16,019 nucleotides of DNA from Chthoniobacter flavus (GTDB taxonomy: Bacteria; Verrucomicrobiota; Verrucomicrobiia; Chthoniobacterales; Terrimicrobiaceae): positions 1 to 16,019 of the forward strand of contig CAMBAQ010000024.1 of NCBI GenBank assembly GCA_945863785.1. The letters run 5' to 3'. Positions within the stretch are counted from its first letter, which is position 1; every line of letters begins with the position of its first letter. Below the pieces are notes generated by a model, which was not told the DNA's origin, did not search any database, and saw only the letters and a program-made list of their open reading frames with translations. The translations under genes and the position numbers were made by a program. Shown here in pieces: positions 7,781-14,770 of this stretch.

Positions 7781-8588
7781 CGCGGATGGCCTTAAGTTGT
7801 TTGATGAGGTGGGGGAGTTCTTCAAGAGGAACTTGATTTGGGCCGTCAGAGAGAGCGAGTGCGGGGTTTTCGTGAGTTTCTAGGAATACGCCATCGCATC
7901 CCGACGCCACGGCAGCTCGGGCCAAAACAGGCGCCAATTTACCATCCCCACCAGTCGTCTCACCGGCACCGCCAGGACGCTGAACCGAGTGCGTTGCATC
8001 AAACACGACGGGACACCCGATTTCCTTCATCCAAGGGATGGCTCGCATGTCAGCAACGAGATTATTGTAACCAAATGTCGTGCCCCTTTCGGTGAAAAAA
8101 TAATCTTTGCACCCAGAGGCCTCGAGCTTGGCAGCAACATTCTTCATATCCCAAGGCGCAAGGAATTGACCTTTTTTTACATTCACAATCCGACCGGTCT
8201 TCGCTGCCGCGACAATGAGATCAGTCTGACGGCACAGGAACGCTGGAATTTGAAGAATATCAATGAACTCAGCAGCAATCGCAGCCTCTTCGGGATTGTG
8301 AATATCCGTCGTGACTGGCACCCCATGGGTGGCACCGATCTCACTCAACAATTGACATCCGTCGCGAACGGAAGTGCCTCTAAAGGATTTTGCCGATGTG
8401 CGATTGGCCTTGTCGTAGGATGCCTTGAAAACAAAATTGACGCCCTCCCCATCGCAGATGGCCTTGATTTTGGATGCCATACGGCGCGTGAATTCCGGAG
8501 TTTCAATCACACATGGCCCGAGAATGAAAAGCAAATCACGACCACCAAGAACAGTTGAGCCGATTTTTAGTTCTGAACAATTTGGCAT
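7767..8588 (-). CDS. kdsA: 3-deoxy-D-manno-octulosonate 8-phosphate synthase, metal-dependent class
   Basis: KdsA condenses PEP with arabinose 5-phosphate to Kdo 8-phosphate in the cytoplasm, committing carbon to the inner core of LPS. The 273-residue product matches the family along its whole length: GPCVIE, FKASYDKANRTS, IPAFLCRQTDL, NVKKGQFLAPWDM, TERGTTFGYNNL, FDATHSVQ and FLETHENP. Cys26 in GPCVIE, together with His200, Glu237 and Asp248, forms the metal site of the metal-dependent class; the E. coli type has Asn in place of the Cys. Arabinose 5-phosphate would come from kdsD, about 6 kb upstream in this window. The gene follows dusB after about 50 bases and its end overlaps the lptC start, so it belongs to the LPS-export operon. 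Confidence 0.96.
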   Translation of the reverse strand: MPNCSELKIGSTVLGGRDLLFILGPCVIETPEFTRRMASKIKAICDGEGVNFVFKASYDKANRTSAKSFRGTSVRDGCQLLSEIGATHGVPVTTDIHNPEEAAIAAEFIDILQIPAFLCRQTDLIVAAAKTGRIVNVKKGQFLAPWDMKNVAAKLEASGCKDYFFTERGTTFGYNNLVADMRAIPWMKEIGCPVVFDATHSVQRPGGAGETTGGDGKLAPVLARAAVASGCDGVFLETHENPALALSDGPNQVPLEELPHLIKQLKAIRDAIL

Positions 8589-8638
8589 TAGTAAGCAGGT
8601 TATTCAACGCAGGGGAAATCCGCAAAGTTTTTGTGCAT

Positions 8639-9613
8639 TCAAGCCGTATTTTCCGCGATGTGGTCGGAACCTATTTGGCGCAATCCGTCCAGTGTTTCGA
8701 CGCGCTGAAGTCGCTCACGGAGACGTGCGCCCCCAGGCAATCCCCGAGTATAAGCCATCAATCTCGCGCGCATAGATTTCATCGCCTGGGCTTCCTGGCC
8801 TTTCCACCACTCGATTTCTTTGGCGCAGTGCCCCTCAATGAACGTCCATTTATCCGCAAGGGTGACGATATCGCTCCCTTGGTCGGCAAACGCGGCTCGG
8901 ATCTCGCGAAAAATCCAAGGGTGGTTCATAGCAGCCCTGCCGATCATGATGCCAGCAACGCCACTTTGCCTCCAGCGGGCCAGAGCCACGGCCGCACTGT
9001 CGATATCGCCATTTCCAATCACAGGAATTTGGACCGCTTGAACAACATCGGTAATCACGTCCCAATCCGCTTCCCCAGAATACCCCTGCTCCTTAGTGCG
9101 ACCATGCACGGCCAACCTCGAAATCCCCTCCCCTTCGAGGATGCGCGCGGTTTCCGTTGCATTCACCGAGCGGGAATCCCATCCGATGCGTATTTTTGCA
9201 GTGACTGGCAATCCAGCCGCAGCCGAGACAACCGATCGCGCGACGCTGGCTAGCAACGGACAATCCTTCAAAAGCGCAGACCCGCCATTGCGGGACACAA
9301 CCTTGTTCACAGGACAACCGAAATTCAGATCGATAAAATCCGGTGCAACCCAGTCGATCACAGCCTTAGCCGCTTCGGCAAGACGATCGGGATCGGCACC
9401 AAAAAGCTGAACCCCGAGGGGACGCTCATCGGGTTGGAATTCCAGATAGCGACTGGTTCGTTCGTTACGATGCAGGATGCCTTCAGCGGAAACAAACTCG
9501 GTCGTGAGCACATCGGCGCCAAGGTCCTTGCAAAGCCGCCTGAACACGGTGTTCGTCACCCCGGCCATTGGAGCTAGGAACAAGTGGGGCCTTCGGCCGG
9601 TTGGCAGATCCAT
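8639..9613 (-). CDS. dusB: tRNA-dihydrouridine synthase, DusB-like
   Basis: Dus enzymes use FMN and NADPH to reduce specific uridines in tRNA to dihydrouridine. The 324-residue product has the FMN-binding TIM barrel with APMAGVTN at the start, the catalytic Cys100 in DLNFGCPVNKVV, then KIRIGWD, the HGRTKEQGYSG motif, VIGNGDI and IGRAAMNHPWIF for phosphate binding. A short C-terminal helical domain follows from about residue 240. The overall pattern is closest to the DusB branch, though subfamily assignment from sequence alone is not firm. The ATG shares its first base region with the stop of the preceding gene (TAATG), indicating coupled translation. The gene is unrelated to LPS synthesis but is firmly embedded between lptG and kdsA. 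Confidence 0.93.
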   Translation of the reverse strand: MDLPTGRRPHLFLAPMAGVTNTVFRRLCKDLGADVLTTEFVSAEGILHRNERTSRYLEFQPDERPLGVQLFGADPDRLAEAAKAVIDWVAPDFIDLNFGCPVNKVVSRNGGSALLKDCPLLASVARSVVSAAAGLPVTAKIRIGWDSRSVNATETARILEGEGISRLAVHGRTKEQGYSGEADWDVITDVVQAVQIPVIGNGDIDSAAVALARWRQSGVAGIMIGRAAMNHPWIFREIRAAFADQGSDIVTLADKWTFIEGHCAKEIEWWKGQEAQAMKSMRARLMAYTRGLPGGARLRERLQRVETLDGLRQIGSDHIAENTA

Positions 9614-10101
9614 TAGGCGGGAGGAGTCAAAAGCGCACTCACCTCGCGCTGGACATCCGGGATTTGCTCCAAGCTGAGATGAGGATTCGTGAGAACGAGA
9701 GTATCTCCAGTCGCCAAGTGCTCATAGACCAGCATATCCTTGTCGCTGCTTTCCATCGGACGCAGGAGACGTTTCCTTTCAAGCATGAGCGCAAGAATGT
9801 AACGGGTATTATGATGTGCGGGATCGTTCTCGATGATGAGCCGCCTCAGCAAACTCTCCGCATCATCCCGCGGAATAGCCTCAGGCGGACGCTCGGCGGG
9901 CGGTTCGTACTTTGTCCTCCAAAATGAAAAAGGCTGGATGTTTTCATTGCGTTCCTTCCACGCTGCCTCGGATAAATCCTCACGACGAAACCCTTCCGCA
10001 TCGCGAACGAGCAAAGTGTAAAAAAATTCTCCTTCTTGGAATTCTGCTCCGGTTTGCGAGCAACGATGCGATCGCGATTTGATGTCCCAGTCTGCTTGCA
10101 T
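9613..10101 (-). CDS. Uncharacterised conserved protein between lptG and dusB
   Basis: I do not recognise a function. The 162-residue product is soluble in appearance, with no signal peptide or membrane segment. It opens with WDIKSRSHRCSQTGAEFQEG (residues 5-24), containing its single Cys14 in a Cys-x-x-Thr-Gly setting, then FFYTLLVRD. Around residues 57-64 it has PFSFWRTK, followed by a Pro/Glu-rich linker. A helical stretch DAESLLRRLIIEND runs at 80-93, and YILALMLERKRLL at 101-113. The last part, from LVYEH to the end, alternates strand and helix. Unaided memory suggests similar proteins of unknown role in Planctomycetes and Verrucomicrobia. Both junctions are TAATG overlaps, with lptG upstream and dusB downstream, so it is certainly translated with them. 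With one cysteine it cannot form a zinc ribbon alone. Confidence 0.85.
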   Translation of the reverse strand: MQADWDIKSRSHRCSQTGAEFQEGEFFYTLLVRDAEGFRREDLSEAAWKERNENIQPFSFWRTKYEPPAERPPEAIPRDDAESLLRRLIIENDPAHHNTRYILALMLERKRLLRPMESSDKDMLVYEHLATGDTLVLTNPHLSLEQIPDVQREVSALLTPPA

Positions 10102-11231
10102 TATCCGATTCCTGGTATTTTGAGTTTAGGCATATCGCGGTTGGTCGAACGCAACCAAAGCATGAATAGACCGATAAGAAAAAAGGCGAACATCGGTCCC
10201 CAAGCAGCGACAACAGGAGATACCCGATTGCCCTTGCCCAAAGCGATGAAGAGACTACTTACGAAAATCAAGCAAAAGAACAGCCCGATCGCAGTAGCCA
10301 CCCCACCCAGAACTCCGCGTCGCGAGTAAACAATCGCACAAGGGGCCGCAACGAAAATCACTAAAAAACAAACCGTAGGCAAAGCCCAGCGGTAATGCCA
10401 CTGCGTGTGATAGGGCGCCAAGCGAACGACAGGAAAATCGCTGTTGAATTTCAAATAGTCGTTCAACTCGGTGACGGAAAGAAAATCCGCATTCAACATG
10501 GAACTCGCAATACGCCAGGGAGTTTCGGACCAGCCATCGACACATATCAGATCATTCATCTCGGTCTTTTCGATCTCACCCTCGGGATTCATTTCTACAT
10601 AGCGGGCGCCAGCGAGTTTCCATTGAAGAAGGTTCGGATCGAATGTGGCCTCGCGGGCATACCACTGCTGGCGTATGGCCCCATCCGCATCCTGCTGGAC
10701 GATTTGAACACCGTTCAACTTGGACCTACTAAGGGGCATGCGAGCAACAAACCAAGTTCGCCTATCTTCGCGGTTCCGAAAGAGATGGGCGCGGATAGAT
10801 TTATCACTCTTATGGCCACGCTTGATATCGCCGACCATCACTTTCTTGATACCACTCGCGTGCGGAGCCCCCTCATAGTTGAAGTAGGCGGTTAATCCGG
10901 TGAGAAAAACTCCTGCTATCATTAACGGCAAGAGGATTCGGACAATGCTCCGACCTGCTCCAAGCATAGATATGATCTCATTCGAGCGGGACATCGCCGC
11001 GAGGGAATAAAGGATGGCCAGAAGCGTTCCGATAGGGAGGCTCATCACAACGATCTCAGGAATTTGGGATGCGTAATAATCCGACAAAGCCTGAAAAGAA
11101 GCATTTCCTTGAATGAAATCCTGCAAATTGTCGCTGAGATCAAAGACAAACCAAATGCCAATAAACCCGATGAAACAATAAATAAACGGGACTAAGAATT
11201 TTTTAAGGACGTAGCGGTCGAGAAGCGTCAT
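10101..11231 (-). CDS. lptG: LPS export permease, LptF/LptG (YjgP/YjgQ) family
   Basis: LptF and LptG form the membrane channel of the LptB2FG extractor. The 376-residue product has the standard plan: three transmembrane helices at about 10-31, 57-80 and 96-118, a large periplasmic beta-jellyroll at about 120-280, then three helices at about 283-303, 311-331 and 341-360. EIISMLGAGRSIVRILLPL (85-103) is the coupling-helix region that docks onto LptB. The N-terminus LLDRYVLKKFLVPF is typical and fixes the ATG at 11231. Whether it is LptG or LptF in the strict sense cannot be told from motif reading, and no second permease gene is in the window. It appears to be the first gene of the operon, with a strong promoter immediately upstream and almost no leader. 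Confidence 0.92.
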   Translation of the reverse strand: MTLLDRYVLKKFLVPFIYCFIGFIGIWFVFDLSDNLQDFIQGNASFQALSDYYASQIPEIVVMSLPIGTLLAILYSLAAMSRSNEIISMLGAGRSIVRILLPLMIAGVFLTGLTAYFNYEGAPHASGIKKVMVGDIKRGHKSDKSIRAHLFRNREDRRTWFVARMPLSRSKLNGVQIVQQDADGAIRQQWYAREATFDPNLLQWKLAGARYVEMNPEGEIEKTEMNDLICVDGWSETPWRIASSMLNADFLSVTELNDYLKFNSDFPVVRLAPYHTQWHYRWALPTVCFLVIFVAAPCAIVYSRRGVLGGVATAIGLFFCLIFVSSLFIALGKGNRVSPVVAAWGPMFAFFLIGLFMLWLRSTNRDMPKLKIPGIG

Positions 11232-11245
11232 TTCGATGGAGTCAG

Positions 11246-11274
11246 ATCATACCTACCCCTCCACGACGCGTCAA
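11246..11274 (-). promoter_or_regulatory. Strong sigma70-type promoter for lptG operon
   Basis: On the minus strand there is a -35 box TTGACG (11274-11269), a spacer of exactly 17 bases, and a -10 box TATGAT (11251-11246). Each hexamer has five of six consensus bases. Transcription should start near 11239, leaving only about 7-9 bases before the lptG ATG at 11231. This marks the start of a transcript separate from the pdxA gene behind it. The match is seen in the sequence; activity is inferred. Confidence 0.7.
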
Positions 11275-11311
11275 TCGGCGGGGGCAAAAAACGAACAATC
11301 ACACACACGTT

Positions 11312-12178
11312 CTAGCCCTGCATAACGGCAAGATCCACAGCGAGACGGAGTGCAGATTTCATGCTGTCTGCGCGTGCGAGGCCCTTGCCAGCTATGTCAA
11401 AAGCCGTGCCATGGTCTGGACTAGTACGGATAAATGGCAGCCCAAGCGTGACATTCACGCCCTCATGGAACGCTAGCAACTTAAGAGGAATCAGGCCTTG
11501 GTCGTGATACATGCAAAGCACGCCATCAAACTCACCAGCCACAGCACGATGGAAAATGGTATCAGGCGCAAACGGTCCAAAGAATTCCCCCCGTTCCCTC
11601 AAACGCGCAACAGCAGGCGCAATGATCTGTATTTCCTCACTGCCGAGATCCCCATTTTCACCTGCATGGGGATTCAATCCGGCCACAGCCACACGAGGGC
11701 TTTTAATGCCACGCAACGAAAGGAAATGACGCAACAACTCACCAACCCGAACAATTTCATCACCCGCCAAACTTCCCGCAACTTGACTGACTGGGATGTG
11801 AGCGGTGACCAAAGCGACTGTGAGCGCTCCCCCAGTAAGGCACATCGCAAAGTTATCAACCCCTGCCCTAGCTGCAAAAAATTCGGTTTGTCCGGGAAAA
11901 TCGTATCCGATCTCGTGTAAAGAATGCTTACAGACAGGACCGGTAACAACAGCGTTCCACTCACCCGAAAGCAACTTGGCCGCAGCGAACTCAAGTCCGG
12001 CAAGGGCCGAGCGCGCAGAGGCCTCGGTAGGATGTCCCTGAATGTGACCAGACGTTTCGCCGACGACCTCCAAGACACAACCTTTGGGCAATACGAAATC
12101 CCTCATGGCAGCCTCGACAATCTCCGGACCTACCCCAGCGGGGTCGCCTCGCGTAATGCCGATCCGAATAACATCCAT
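11312..12178 (-). CDS. pdxA: 4-hydroxythreonine-4-phosphate dehydrogenase (PdxA), compact form
   Basis: PdxA oxidises 4-phosphohydroxy-L-threonine in the pyridoxal phosphate pathway. The 288-residue product keeps GDPAGVGPE at the N-terminus, TGPVCK, and the three metal-binding histidines (His127 in VTAHIPV, His171 in GLNPHAGE, His225 in MYHDQG). The substrate-binding Lys233, and the Asn and Arg of NVTLGLPFIRTS, are also kept. Two things are unusual. The substrate-contacting His of the GHTEF motif is Gln97 (PGQTEF), and roughly 35-40 residues are missing between about residues 42 and 50 compared with E. coli (329 residues). It may therefore be a PdxA variant or a PdxA2-like sugar-acid phosphate dehydrogenase. 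The ATG at 12178 is preferred over a TTG at 12184; no Shine-Dalgarno sequence is obvious. It follows der by 21 bases. Confidence 0.86.
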   Translation of the reverse strand: MDVIRIGITRGDPAGVGPEIVEAAMRDFVLPKGCVLEVVGETSGHIQGHPTEASARSALAGLEFAAAKLLSGEWNAVVTGPVCKHSLHEIGYDFPGQTEFFAARAGVDNFAMCLTGGALTVALVTAHIPVSQVAGSLAGDEIVRVGELLRHFLSLRGIKSPRVAVAGLNPHAGENGDLGSEEIQIIAPAVARLRERGEFFGPFAPDTIFHRAVAGEFDGVLCMYHDQGLIPLKLLAFHEGVNVTLGLPFIRTSPDHGTAFDIAGKGLARADSMKSALRLAVDLAVMQG

Positions 12179-12179
12179 G

Positions 12180-12196
12180 CTCAAAGGCGGGTTGAG
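12180..12196 (-). repeat. Short inverted repeat just before the pdxA start
   Basis: CTCAA and TTGAG flank a 7-base loop, forming a 5-bp hairpin that ends one base before the pdxA ATG (12178). It occupies the place where a ribosome binding site would lie. The stem is short, so a regulatory role is only a possibility. Confidence 0.25.
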
Positions 12197-12199
12197 GTT

Positions 12200-13570
12200 T
12201 TATCCCTCCATCAAATTAGCTGTCGCACCCTCACGCCCGCGAAGTCGGAGAAGGATCGGCAGGCCTGGGAACTCCCACTTCTCACGAATGCGAGCACAGA
12301 GATAATTGACATAACTCTCCATGAGTAAACTCGGATCATTCACAAAAAGAATAAACAGAGGGGAAGAAATCGGCGATTCGTTCCTCTCGTTGGCTTGCGT
12401 CGCATAGAGAAGTTTGAAGCGGCGATTGGATTTTACCGATGGCGACTGGCGCTCCATCGCGGCGCGGAGCACGCGGTTCAACTCTCCCGTTCCAGCGCGG
12501 CGGGTCGAGTGCTGGCGGACTTTTTCTACCATCGTGAAAAGACGGCGCACATTTTCTCCCGTGAGCGCGGAAAGAACCACGACTGGGGCATAATCCAGAA
12601 AAAACAATTCTTGGCGGATGTGCTCGATATGCTCGCGGAGAAGCTCATCTTCATCGCCGCCTTGTTTTTTAATGAGATCCCACTTGTTCAGGGCGATGAT
12701 AGCGGGCTTTTTGGCCTGTTGAATGAGTCCAGCGATCTTCTTATCCTGCATGGTCACCCCCATCGTCGCATCGATCACGAGGATATTGAGGTCCACCCGA
12801 CGAATGGTTTTTTCAGAGCGCATCACACTGAAAACCTCGACCGAGGAATTATGCCTCGAACGATGGCGAATACCGGCCGTATCACAAAGGATGTAGCGGT
12901 TGCCATCTCGCTCGGCCTCGACATCGATCGTATCGCGCGTCGTCCCGGCAATCTCGCTCACCGTGGTGCGATTGTCGTTGAGAATGGAATTCACCAAGGA
13001 GGACTTGCCCACATTCGGTCGTCCAACGAGAGCTAACTTAGGAAGTCGGACAGGAGCAGACTCGTCGGCGATTTCGGCTTCGGGAAGGAGGGATTCGATC
13101 TCCTCGACGAGGTCACCGATACCGCGACCGTGAGCCGCACTCACCGCGCAGGTATGTTTAAAACCCAATCGGGAAAATTCAAACGCACGAGATTCGTGCC
13201 CCTCGGTATCCACTTTATTAACGACAAGAATGAGCGGACGTGCCGTGCCGCGCACCATCGAGGCCACTTCGGCATCCAGAGGCGTAACACCATCAATGGA
13301 GTCCGTAACGAAAAGAATAACGTCGGCGGACTCCATCGCAATGAAAGCCCCTTCTCGTGTGCTCTCTGCAAAATCCGGGTCGGGCTCGGATCCAATGCCG
13401 CCCGTATCGACGATCTCAAACGGCGCGGAGCCGAGTTTGCAGACAGAGGCGATACGGTCGCGTGTGACGCCGGCTTGGTCATGCACGATCGAGATCATGC
13501 GACCAGCTAGGCGGTTGAAGAGGGCCGATTTTCCGACATTGGGACGACCGATTATGGCGACGTTTCGCAT
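12200..13570 (-). CDS. der: Ribosome-associated GTPase Der (EngA)
   Basis: Der is an essential double GTPase that assists 50S ribosomal subunit maturation. The 456-residue product has two tandem G domains. The first carries GRPNVGKSALFNR near residue 8, DTGG, and NKVD. The second carries GRPNVGKSSLVN, DTAGIRHRSR and NKWD. A C-terminal KH-like domain follows, recognisable by NRRFKLLYATQ, FILFVNDPSLL and the ending FPGLPILLRLRGR. The ATG at 13570 begins MRNVAIIGRPNVGKS, exactly where the family starts. The frame is open upstream to 13801, but that part lies inside pgsA and has no homologous character. Only 8 bases separate it from the pgsA stop, so the two are probably co-transcribed. Confidence 0.97.
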   Translation of the reverse strand: MRNVAIIGRPNVGKSALFNRLAGRMISIVHDQAGVTRDRIASVCKLGSAPFEIVDTGGIGSEPDPDFAESTREGAFIAMESADVILFVTDSIDGVTPLDAEVASMVRGTARPLILVVNKVDTEGHESRAFEFSRLGFKHTCAVSAAHGRGIGDLVEEIESLLPEAEIADESAPVRLPKLALVGRPNVGKSSLVNSILNDNRTTVSEIAGTTRDTIDVEAERDGNRYILCDTAGIRHRSRHNSSVEVFSVMRSEKTIRRVDLNILVIDATMGVTMQDKKIAGLIQQAKKPAIIALNKWDLIKKQGGDEDELLREHIEHIRQELFFLDYAPVVVLSALTGENVRRLFTMVEKVRQHSTRRAGTGELNRVLRAAMERQSPSVKSNRRFKLLYATQANERNESPISSPLFILFVNDPSLLMESYVNYLCARIREKWEFPGLPILLRLRGREGATANLMEG

Positions 13571-13578
13571 GTGATTTC

Positions 13579-14148
13579 TTAATGTGTTTTTTCGTGATGC
13601 CTGAGCTGACTGACCCCTCGGATCAAATATTCCGCCCCGCTGATAAAAGTGAAGATACCAGCAACGTAGACCGATGCCAGATAATGCGGCAACTGTAGCA
13701 TGATCCACGCAAGTGCAATCATTTGGAACGCCGTCGCCGCTTTTCCGGTTAAGGAAGGGCGGACTTCCAAGCTTTGATGGGAAAAATAAAGCAGCCCGCA
13801 ACCGAGCAAGATCACGGCATCACGCGTGATCACCAATACGGGAAACCATATTGGAAATGAATGCGTCCAATGTGTGAGGCTCAAGGTTATGATGGAAGTC
13901 AGTAGCAGTCCTTTGTCTGCAATAGGGTCTAAAATAGAACCGAGCCGACTGCGTTGGTTCCAGCGTCTAGCCACATAGCCGTCGATTCCATCTGTGCAAG
14001 CGGCGAGAATAAATACCCCGATGGCTACAAGACGTTGCCATTCCAACGGAGCTCCTGACTCCACACTTTTGCCGTAATATATACTGAAAAGGACAAAAAT
14101 CGGTATAAGCAAGATCCGCGCAATGGTGATCTGATTAGCGACTGTCAT
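13579..14148 (-). CDS. pgsA: CDP-alcohol phosphatidyltransferase, PgsA-like
   Basis: PgsA makes phosphatidylglycerophosphate from CDP-diacylglycerol and glycerol 3-phosphate at the inner membrane. The 189-residue product contains the complete CDP-alcohol phosphotransferase signature DG-x2-AR-x8-G-x3-D-x3-D, from DGYVARR near residue 56 to the final Asp at 78. Several hydrophobic helices surround it, and the N-terminus NQITIARILLIPIFVL is typical. Phosphatidylglycerophosphate synthase is the most likely activity given size and N-terminus, but other alcohol acceptors cannot be excluded. The ATG at 14148 is chosen; a GTG two codons upstream at 14154 is also possible. It sits 64 bases after the pseudouridine synthase gene and 8 bases before der. 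Confidence 0.88.
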   Translation of the reverse strand: MTVANQITIARILLIPIFVLFSIYYGKSVESGAPLEWQRLVAIGVFILAACTDGIDGYVARRWNQRSRLGSILDPIADKGLLLTSIITLSLTHWTHSFPIWFPVLVITRDAVILLGCGLLYFSHQSLEVRPSLTGKAATAFQMIALAWIMLQLPHYLASVYVAGIFTFISGAEYLIRGVSQLRHHEKTH

Positions 14149-14212
14149 AGCCACAAAAATAACCCGCCCACCGAATTCTGCAAACGCGTAAAATGCGATA
14201 AACAGAGACGCC

Positions 14213-14770
14213 TCAAAGCTTCAAGCGCTCATCAGGCGAAATTTCTCTCGATTCTCCACAAGCTAGATCGCCTAAGCAGAAATCCCCGATCGCGACACGC
14301 AAAAGTCTTATCGTGGGGTGACCGACGGCGGCCGTCATTTTTCGCACTTGGCGATTGCGTCCCTCGTGAATTTTCAACTCAATCCAGAAATCGGAAACAC
14401 TTTTTCGAATCCGCACAGGGGGATCGCGAGGCGGCACGACGGGCTGAGGATCGAGAATTCGAGCTTGTGCAGGAAGGGTCAGCTTACCCTCGAGAAGAAT
14501 CCCAGATTCAAGTTGGGCCAGCGCCTCGGCGGATGGCGATCGCTCGACCAGGGCCCAGTAGGTTTTAGTGACATGACGCCCCGGAGCGAGCAGTCGGGCA
14601 TTCCAATGGGGTTCGTCGGATAGTAAAAGCAATCCCTCCGAGTCAGCATCCAAGCGACCGATTGGATAAACCGAAGAAGGAAACCCAAATTCTGCTAGCG
14701 ATCGATTCGGACTTCCATCGGGGGTGAATTGCGAGAGCACTCCACAGGGTTTGTGAAAGGCGAGAATCAA
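14213..14770 (-). CDS. 23S/16S rRNA pseudouridine synthase, RluE/RsuA type without S4 domain
   Basis: This enzyme isomerises a uridine in rRNA to pseudouridine. The 185-residue product has the RsuA/RluB/RluE catalytic motif IGRLDADSEGLLLLSD with catalytic Asp41, the KTYWALVE strand, and EGRNRQVRKMTAAVGHPTIRL near the C-terminus. It starts directly with LAFHKPCGVLSQFT, as RluE does, and has no N-terminal S4 RNA-binding domain. RluE, which modifies 23S rRNA, is the nearest match, but the target base cannot be read from the sequence. The start is a TTG at 14770, since no in-frame Met exists until deep in the protein. This TTG overlaps the kdsD stop as TTGA, implying translation by re-initiation. 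Confidence 0.9.
   Translation of the reverse strand: MILAFHKPCGVLSQFTPDGSPNRSLAEFGFPSSVYPIGRLDADSEGLLLLSDEPHWNARLLAPGRHVTKTYWALVERSPSAEALAQLESGILLEGKLTLPAQARILDPQPVVPPRDPPVRIRKSVSDFWIELKIHEGRNRQVRKMTAAVGHPTIRLLRVAIGDFCLGDLACGESREISPDERLKL

Noticed and set aside
8555..9253. Long plus-strand open frame (232 codons) opposite dusB
   Set aside because: Antisense shadow of dusB, rich in Arg/Pro/Ser without domain features.
11286..11312. Possible terminator after pdxA: GAAC/GTTC hairpin followed by six T on the minus strand
   Set aside because: The stem is only 4 bp with a 12-base loop, too weak to call. Read-through from pdxA into lptG remains possible.
13571..13801. Upstream extension of the der reading frame (77 extra codons)
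   Set aside because: It lies inside pgsA on the same strand in another frame, has no Der-like sequence, and the ATG at 13570 gives the exact family N-terminus.
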